Shown here one piece after another: positions 23,801 through 32,800 of a stretch of DNA of 64,000 nucleotides. The stretch covers positions 7,351,181-7,415,180 of the forward strand of contig NC_064040.1 of assembly GCF_932526225.1 (NCBI RefSeq). Reading direction: 5' to 3'. The first letter of the stretch is position 1; each line of letters starts with the position of its first letter. A model generated the notes under the pieces. It searched no databases. It saw nothing but the letters and a program-made list of their open reading frames with translations, and had not been told where the DNA came from. This DNA is from Nematostella vectensis. Taxonomy: Eukaryota > Cnidaria > Anthozoa > Actiniaria > Edwardsiidae. The translations under genes and the position numbers were made by a program.

Positions 23801-26800
23801 CTTTGGAGCTGGGAGATAGATCTGCCACAACGCCTGTTTTTCAAGCCACCTCTTAGCCTCGGCTTCACTGACTTTAGCGACACTAGCTAACTTATAAATA
23901 GCTGAATACCCTTTCCAGTATCCATCGGTGGAATAGTATATTTTTGATAACCTGCTTTCGTTACTCATTTAAAGATTATCTCTCTTTTCTTAAAATAAAA
24001 GATGGCACAAGCGATATCAGAAAAAATTAACCCAAACAGGATCCCACGGGAACCCTTCGGCCTGAAAGCGGAATCGTCGCTGAATCGGATTACATTCAAT
24101 CCCTCATCGGCAAGTCCTGGAGAAACCCTCTATATAAATATTCCAAAACTTGCTGAAAATGTAGTGATTGTTCCAGGTAGTGTATCCTTACTATTTGACT
24201 TAAACGTCACAGGACACGCGAATAATACTCTCGTCAACAACGTTGGCCGGAACCTAGTGTCAAGGCTCAAGATTCTTTTCGGTGGAGAAACACTACAGGA
24301 TACTCAAAGATACGATCTCTTCCAAACCTATCACGACTTATACTTACAAGCTGAAGATCGTGAGGATAGAATAAAACAAGGTATCTCCTCTGAAAACATG
24401 AGGAAGCTCAGGACAAATGCAGGTGACAAAGCGACATCAGATGCTAAGGAAGTAGCTCTTGCAGCAGTTCACAACACCAAGTACTGCATTCCACTCGACC
24501 ATCCTATTCTCGGCGAGCATGGGGTCTTTTATCCAAAGGCGTTACCTCATCCGCTAATCTTTGAAATTACTCTAGCCCCAGTTTCCGACGTCGTTGTTTA
24601 TGCTGACACGGTCAAGACTCCAACGTACACAATCACAAACCTCGAGTTGGAATATGCTTGCATCTCAAGTGAATACTTGGCTCGTGAGGCGTTGTCGGCT
24701 TATCAGGTTGGTAGAGGATTCTTTTACGAGAACGTCATTCTCCACAAAACGTTCACCATCTCCAAACCTAATGATGGTGTCATAAACGAGCACATTAATC
24801 TGCCGAGGAGGTCAATGACAGGGATATTGTGCCTGTTCACAGAGAGCTACACCGGAGGAGCAAGGGATTCCGAAAAGTTTGTCAATCCAAGCATCACATC
24901 GATCAACATTAATGTGGATGGCATGCCAAACCGTCTCTACTCCAAGGGGATGACACCGCCGGACCTCTGGGAGTCGGTAAAGAAACGTTTCGGTAGAGAG
25001 GGTGTTAAGCAAAAGGATTTTTACGCTAATAACAAGTTTGCTCTGTGGGTCGACTTGAGGGCACATCCAGATAACAGCATTCACGGAGGAGGTCTGGTCT
25101 TGAACAACACGCGGGACGGAGTAAAACTAGAAATGAAACGGAAAGTTGGAGGAACGGGAAACATCACCTGCTACATGTTTGTAGTAGCCGACGCGTTGAT
25201 GGAGGTTATGAACTCGAATTTGAGAGCAATCATGTATTAAAAAGGACTTGTGTGATAATACAAAAAGAATGGAAGAATTACGGGAAAAAGTTCCTTTTCA
25301 TTGTATTATCACAGGACCTACTAATTGTGGGAAGACAAAGTACCTCACGGAACAGCTCCGAGGGCCGTTCCGGCATGTGTTTGAATACATTGTGTTGATT
25401 TGTCCGACTTATGCGAAAAACAAGTCCTATCGTAGATTTGCTCACGGAGATAAACGTTTCTTGGTATTATCGCCGGATGCTAGTAACACCGATGAGATTA
25501 ACGAGTTACTAACAGATTGTGCGGTGCTATTTTCTGGTACAAATACGTTACTCGTTTTGGATGACTGTGCTGTATCGAAAGATCTAAAGCAACGCTCGAA
25601 CAAGTTTATCAATCTAGCGTTCTCAGGGAGACACGAAGGATTATCAGTGTGGGTATTGACGCAACAATTAACATCCATAGCAAAGCCCTTCCGTGATAAC
25701 GTCGCCTGTGTGGTCACATTCCATAATCCATCTCAAATTGGCACCAAAACACTGTTTGAAGATTATGGAGGTGATTTAGACGTCGAGACTCGTAAAAAGT
25801 TCGTAGAACTGCTGAAAACTGAAAAGTATTCCAGACTCTGTTTCTGTCTACGGCATCCATTCCAAAATTATTTGGAGATTCCTGCCACGCGGTGAGCTCT
25901 AGGGCCAGCCCCTCGAAGTGGTTTAAAAACATCTTGGTCTACTTACAAAATAAGATGGCAAGCGTCGAGGATTACATGGAAGAGAAACCCGAGTCTGAGG
26001 GAGCCCGAGGGGCTAGCTCGAAGGGCGAGCCTCCCGAAGATGATGTTGAAGTCAAACGAGAATCGCTGGCTATTCTCGCATCTCTTGGGACTACGAAGGA
26101 ATTTCTTGGTGTCGGTATGAGTCTTGGTGATATCAAGAAGCTCTCGGCGAAAGACGTCGAGAAATACTTTGTTCGCTACCAGACTGTCTTAGGCAAGCAA
26201 GTTACTGATGGATTAGTAGAATCAGCACTTCAAGTGGTGTCTCAAGTCATTTCCTACGTGGTTCCTGTAGATGACACCGAAGCGCTTAGCAAAGACTTAC
26301 AGAACGACGAGTTGGTTAAACGCGAATTGTCAAACTTTGCAGGTCTCTTGGTATTGAAGGGAGGAAGGATGGTAGCACTTGCTAGCGGTCTCTTTCGGGT
26401 CGCTAAGCATGTTAAACTAACACCTTCTTCGCAGGAGACTTCCAACAAACTTCAGGAAGTTTCAAGCACACCTGAGCAAGCTCTTGAGCACACCTGAGCA
26501 AGCTCTTGAGCACACCTGAGCAAGCTCTTAAGCACAACTGAGCAAGCTCTTGAGCACACCTGAGCAAGCTCTTAAGCATGATGTGATTTAAAGATTCTTT
26601 ATTCAGTGAGTAAAGAATCATGTCTGACGAAAATCAAGAGGTTGAACAGATTACAAAGGACCCTCCCCCCAAGAATAAGAGTGCTGCTAGAGAGAAAGAC
26701 CCTAAAAAGGTTGCGTCCGGTAAGAGAGTTGCCGAATATAATAGGAGGTGTAGAGAAGCACTTGCTAGGGAAATGGAACGCGAGGCGGAGGCGAGTTCGG

Positions 26801-29800
26801 AAGACGCTACACGAGCAGAGACACCCCACCCAGAGGGAGCTCGAGAGGCCAGCCTCTCAGGCGCCTGGATTCCAGAGCTATCGTTTACAACTGTACTGTC
26901 TCTAGTTGGAATAGGGTTTACCGCATTGGATATGTATATGCGTTTTTACAAAAAGACGCCCAAGACCGAAACTTTCGAGAGACCTGCCGCTCGAGGGGCT
27001 AGCCTCCCGAACGCGACGCCTAAAATAGGAATGTTGTGATTTAAAGATTATCTGAATCTGTAATAAATAAAATCATGTCAACTGAAAACAAGCTTGTGAA
27101 GACGTTTACCGATTCAGCGGTCATCATCGGGTTAGCCGCCGGTGTGGGTTATGTCGCTAAAAAGGCTATGAAAGAGTCATTCATCAGCGACCCTTCGTCG
27201 AGTGTTACAAACTACGCTAAATGGGTTGCTGTCCTGTCCGGCAGTATGTATCTGAAAGATTATCTGGAAACACAAAAGATTTTGCCGAAAGCGCTGTAGG
27301 CGGTCTAAAGATCTCGCAGACTGATTAATAAATGGCGAGTATAGCATTTATGATTGGTGGGGCTATTCTTAATGCGACGGCGTTTGTCGGAGGGAGTTAC
27401 CTAGCGAGATACTTATCTTCTGACGCTACTCATGTTGATAAAGAAAAAATAAGACACGATAAAGCGCTTGAAAAGTATCAACAAGCAATGGGTGATTGGC
27501 AGAAAAAAAGACAGGAATACCAGGATTGGTTGACTGAACAATACAACGATAAAGTTCGTGCGGATGAGAACGATAAAGAGACGGATGAGGCCTTCAAACT
27601 ATACGCTCAAACACATCCAGATTTTGATTTGAAAGAGCCTGAGCTCTCAGATTACTACAGACCAAGTAGCAACCAAAAGATGGGAGAGATGGCATATGTT
27701 GGAGGTGGAATGTTAGCCCTTGGCTATGTAGCGAGTAGGTGGATATGAGCCGGCACGACTTAAAGATTTCTTATCTTCAAACAAGATAAGAAATGGATAC
27801 AGATTTTGATCCCACAACAGAAGAAGGTAGAGAAGATTTGAATACTACTGTAGACGAAGATTATGACTCTCTTATTCCAAACGATGGTGAGGGAAGAGAA
27901 TCATGGAATGAAAGGATTTCAAACAGATTTGGTAGAGGTGCAAGCTATGTGAGTAGGAGGTTGACCGACTTATGGAAAACACGAAACCCCGGGAGGGCTG
28001 TCCCCGAGTACATGGAGTTACAGAATATGGGAGGTTCTCCTTCAACGGACACACTTAGGGTAGACCTTTTGTTATCGAAATATCCAGATCTTGATGAAAA
28101 TTTAGTTCAGATTTCAACGGATGAGAGAGGAAAACAATTCATTTCCTTCTATTCTGCGAGAAAAGGTGGTTGGACTAGACCAGAAAGGTTGTATAATGAG
28201 GATAGAACGGTGCGGAAGAGTGTTGACGACAAAATCAGATCCGGAAAGTACAAGCAAATTCAGATTCAACTCGATGAACTAGACGCTACAGGTAATACAC
28301 TCAGAGAAGAAGAAGAGAGAAACACCGAGCAAATGAGAAAAAATAATGAGGAACGAAGTGAAACAACTAACCAAGAAAGACTAAGAGCTATAGATCGTAA
28401 AAATGAAGAGCTCAGCGAAAGAAATTCTGTCATAGATGAGACTTTGGAAGAGAATCAATTGGAGAGAGAAAATCTTGAAGAGAGAATGTCGTTGAAAGAT
28501 CGTGTCAAAGCGATTTTTAAGAAATACGGATTTACAGTCGCTGCTGTCGTTACCGCTGTGGGCGTTGTTATCGGTGTTATTGTCTCTAACCTGAAGACGG
28601 GTTTGACAAGTGTTGCAAAAGGCGTTGGAGACGGTCTTAAAACAATAGGCAAGAAACTAGGAGAAATACTCCCAGGAATGGTTGGTGCGATAGCCAGTTT
28701 CATCTTTAGAACGGCGGGTGAAGTCGTAGGCTTTTTAGCTAAAAACGCATGGCTTCTCATCGTCGCCGTCGTCCTGTATTTCGTAGAACGATTTAAAAGG
28801 AGACGGAAATCATAACAAATGGTATTACTCTACATTGAAGGGAACGTTGGTGACTTTACCGTCTATTTAGAACACCCTATTGAAAAGCCGCGGTTTATCG
28901 CGCTGCGAGGATGTGCGTTTCATAATCGTTGTAACAGTCTCTCAAGCGAGGGAACGGTCTCCGACGGTGAGAACATTATCCTCAGGATCCCCGCGGGGCA
29001 GTATACGATCGAGACGCTAAAACTTCAAATAGATGGGGGTATGCGTCTTGGTGAAAAGCCAATCTCTATTAGAGACTCGTCACTCGAGGTTCATCGAAAC
29101 GTTGTGTTGAATGAGCCGCTTGCCTGCCTGTTAGGACTCAAGACCAGGGAGCTGGAAGCAAACACTCGCCACAAGATAAAGACGATAGGTCACGAGGCTA
29201 TTTTTATCCACTGCGACCTTGTGAACGCGTCTGACTCCCTCCAACAAGGGGCGCCCTCACAAGTCCTAGCAAGTGTAGAGCTTGATGAAGGAAAGATATA
29301 CCTCAATCCAAGCGATCCGGTACGGGTTAGTACCACATCAGTCGGTTACGTGAGTAGTCTCCGTCTTAGTATAAAGGGCGGTGACGGAAACACAATAGAG
29401 CGCGGTCTCTACCCGATACGTCTAATCTTAGAAATTACTTAAAGAATAAACTCTCCCCATAATAAAGCTATGGAAGAGTACAACTCAATCTACCCGAACG
29501 TACCCCGAGGGGTCAGCCCCTCGGGTGATAACTTCAGACTCCAAAAGACCCACGATGTTTTGGGAAGTTTGGAGCAAGAAGTTAAACATTACGAGAACGT
29601 GAGGAAAAAGTATAAACGAGGGCAGAGCGTGTTTTCAAAGTTAAGTGTGGTCTTAGGACTCTTATCCGTCATTCTTGGGTCTAGTGGTTTGGGGACTTCT
29701 CTGTCGGGTTTTGGTATCGTCGTCGGAGTTCCGTTGGGTGCTTTGGCCGGTGTTTTCGGTCTTACGTCTGTAGGCTGTGCGGCGGTTTCTAAACGGCTGT

Positions 29801-32800
29801 CGCAAAAAGTCTCCAAGCACGACCAAACAGCGGCGATGGCAAAGGCAAAAGTAAATAGCATACGCGACCTGGTCTCTAAAGCTTTAAAAGACAACAAAAT
29901 ATCAGACGAAGAGTTCTCTTTAATCTTGAACGAGGTGGACAAGTTTGAGGCTCTAAAGCTCCAGATCCGTCAAAAGTCGGTAAGAGAGGACGAAAAAAAC
30001 GTAAACATTACCAAGCTGAGGGAAACAGTAAGAGAAGAGATTTTGAAAGACCTGGCGAGTCGACCCGCTCGGTGAAATTTCTGTACGAGAGAACTCCCGT
30101 CGGATGGATCTATGAATTGAGATGCGTAAAGGACTGATTTAAAAACATCTTATATGTCATATAAGATGAAGTTTACAGAATTTGTGAAAAGGTACCCCTA
30201 CTACTCACGCTTCAGGTTCTCTGCCGACGGGCACGGCAATGTGCAATTCGTTTTCAATGGGGACGAATACGATCCATTCGACAAGAATGGGAATCTAGTC
30301 AAAACGTTATATCACTTCCCTGGTAATAGCTGGAAACCCGAGAATATCCAGGATTTTCTAGTCGCCGACGACACACAAGCATACAAGGAAACGATCCAGC
30401 AACTGTTTGGGTTCCCAAAACAATACAGACTAGACGCGCGTGCAGAGTACAAGATATTGCCGTGGGACGAAAACCCTACGAGAAATAATTACGTCTCTTT
30501 CGATGTTTTTATAACACCAAAGCTGAAGACACACTTTGTTTTTAGGGACATATTCACCGACAGCTTGCTAGTATTCAGAACAGCAAAGGAGGCTAGTAGG
30601 TGGCTCGACGCCCCGAACCTCAGTTATTGGAGTCAAGCCTTAAATTTTGCTATGTTTTGCGCGACTGCTGGATGTGGTGTGACGCGTGACATGATTGACG
30701 ACTCTCAAGTGGGGTCATTCTACAGATTTCACATCATTTTCACTATCAGACGAATATTAAATGAGCTACAATGTCCTCTCCCGAAAGATAAGCTTTTTAG
30801 TTGGAATAAAAACTTCTACAGCGAAGCAGCTTACCAAAAATTAAGGACAGAGTTCCGAACTGGCGGTGATTTTCGGTTCCTTGGACCGATAAATCATGGG
30901 TTAGGGAACGTTTATAATTATGATTATCACGGCTTGTCATCTTCTAACGACAAGTATAAGCCTTATGGCACCATTGATCAATTACACGACGAATGGGACG
31001 CTGCCAAAAGCGACCACGAACACATGAATCACTTTGAGATCGAGTACCTGAAAGACCTTAGAACTGGGTTTCAGTATGAGTGGTTCTTTCCGGAAAAATC
31101 AATGGGGTTAACCAAAGCTGGGTTGTCTAGGATAAACCAGAGCATCGAAGCCTTTGTTTACTGTATTCTAGGCGCGCAAGTTCAGACCCGGTCGTCAATC
31201 GTCGGTGATAGCGGTTCAGCTCAGGAAACGAAACAGGTCTTCACGAAACTCTTTGAAAGCGCGGTGGTGGAAAACAGTATATCGAAAAGTATACAACGGT
31301 ATCAGTTTGCTTTACAACAGGCGAGACAAAAACTAGACCTGGCTTTCGCCCTCGGCTGTTGGTTAAGTCCATCGTATCTTGTGATAAATAACAACACTTC
31401 GATCGCTGGCTATAATAACAAGTTACAAAAAGCCACCACTGATATGAAACTGGGGCTGAATCCGATAAATAACGAGATAAAAACGATCCCAAAACATAAT
31501 ATGGGTCATTCAAAGATTGTGCTACCTCATACCGAGTCAGTCACGGCTCACAAACCGGAACCGGAGGCGAAAACTAACCCAAAGCCGGACGTGATTAAAC
31601 CCACGAACACACAGCACGAAACTAACCTTGCCACGATCACAGCCTTTACGGCTGGTTTAGCTTGGTATCTATTCCGGTAACATGCGGGGTGCATGTGGAC
31701 GGATGTGACGTACCGCAAGAAGACAATACCTGTTCACGTGCCAAACAATAGACTGCATACCAGACCACCCTGGCGACCGCGAACTCCCAATGTAAATACA
31801 AAACCTATTTTCAGAATCGCTAGTTGTTAGGGCGATTAGGAATGTATGTGTTTTGTAACGTGAGACGCGTTACAAAACTGAGTGGGTCAATGCTAATTTC
31901 CGTTACACGTTCTGCAATGGTGCTTTTGTCTATCGTGTTCGCATATTTGAGACCCTCCGCATAACTTACAAAAGGGTCTCTGTTTGCCGTGTCCACACAT
32001 CCCTTTCCCCTTGCAGTCTTTACAGACATATCTTGCTCGTCTGTGCTCACAAATGCTACCGCCGTTACATTCTCTGCACCGCGTTTTTCTCCGGTTGTGA
32101 GGGCAGATTTGCGATCCGTGACAATCTTTGCAATAATATTTCACTCTGCCATGAAGACACTTATAATCCGTTGTTCGCTTTACGGGGGATACTTTCGAGT
32201 CTTTCACCGTTTGGTTCTCCATTTCTATCAAACCGGTCATGTCCTTAAATCACTTTTCATTTTTTTACGCCTCGATACTCACCCTCCTAGCCGGCCGACG
32301 TCTACCTGGCGAAACACTCTTCCAACATTTCCTTCTCTTGCTCATCCATGCACCAATCCCAAAACCTGTCTGGGTGCCAAGCTACTGGCATTAGTTCGTC
32401 CTCCAGCTTTCTACGGAATCTCACCTTGTGTAGCTTCTCCGGGAGCTCCTCATGCACGAGACCCCACCTCCACGCCGCACGTAGCACCGCGACAATTTCG
32501 TGTAGACCCAAAAACCGCGCGTAGTTCATATGTACAATGAGATCGGTCGCGCCCCACTCCAAGCACAACCTCACAATCTCGAGGTTGCCAGATTCGGTGG
32601 CCGGTGTTATAGCATAGTCCGGGTCAAACTCGCTGAAGTTTTCTCTCAGCAGCTTTAGAACCTCAACGTGCCCATTGTACGCCGCCTCAGCGGTGGCCCA
32701 ACCGACATCGACATCGGCACCTAGATCTATCAACAACTCAACAACCCCCACCTGACCTTCCGCCGCCGCAGCACCCATGGCCTCGGTCATGGCCTCTCCT

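Noticed and set aside
23148..23890. Plus-strand ORFs opposite the integrase
   Set aside because: Shadows of the conserved integrase frame. They lack any family motif.
25248..25268. Upstream start for the packaging ATPase
   Set aside because: The codon is TTG. The ATG at 25,269 gives the usual short leader before the Walker A motif.
25892..25954. Upstream start for the 180-aa Polinton protein
   Set aside because: The codon is GTG and overlaps the promoter-like motif. The ATG at 25,955 sits at the end of the hairpin as in sister genes.
31820..32050. Second minus-strand ORF overlapping the Cys/His-repeat gene
   Set aside because: It lies in another frame of a gene whose Cys/His pattern is clearly real. 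Its tail has no recognisable features.
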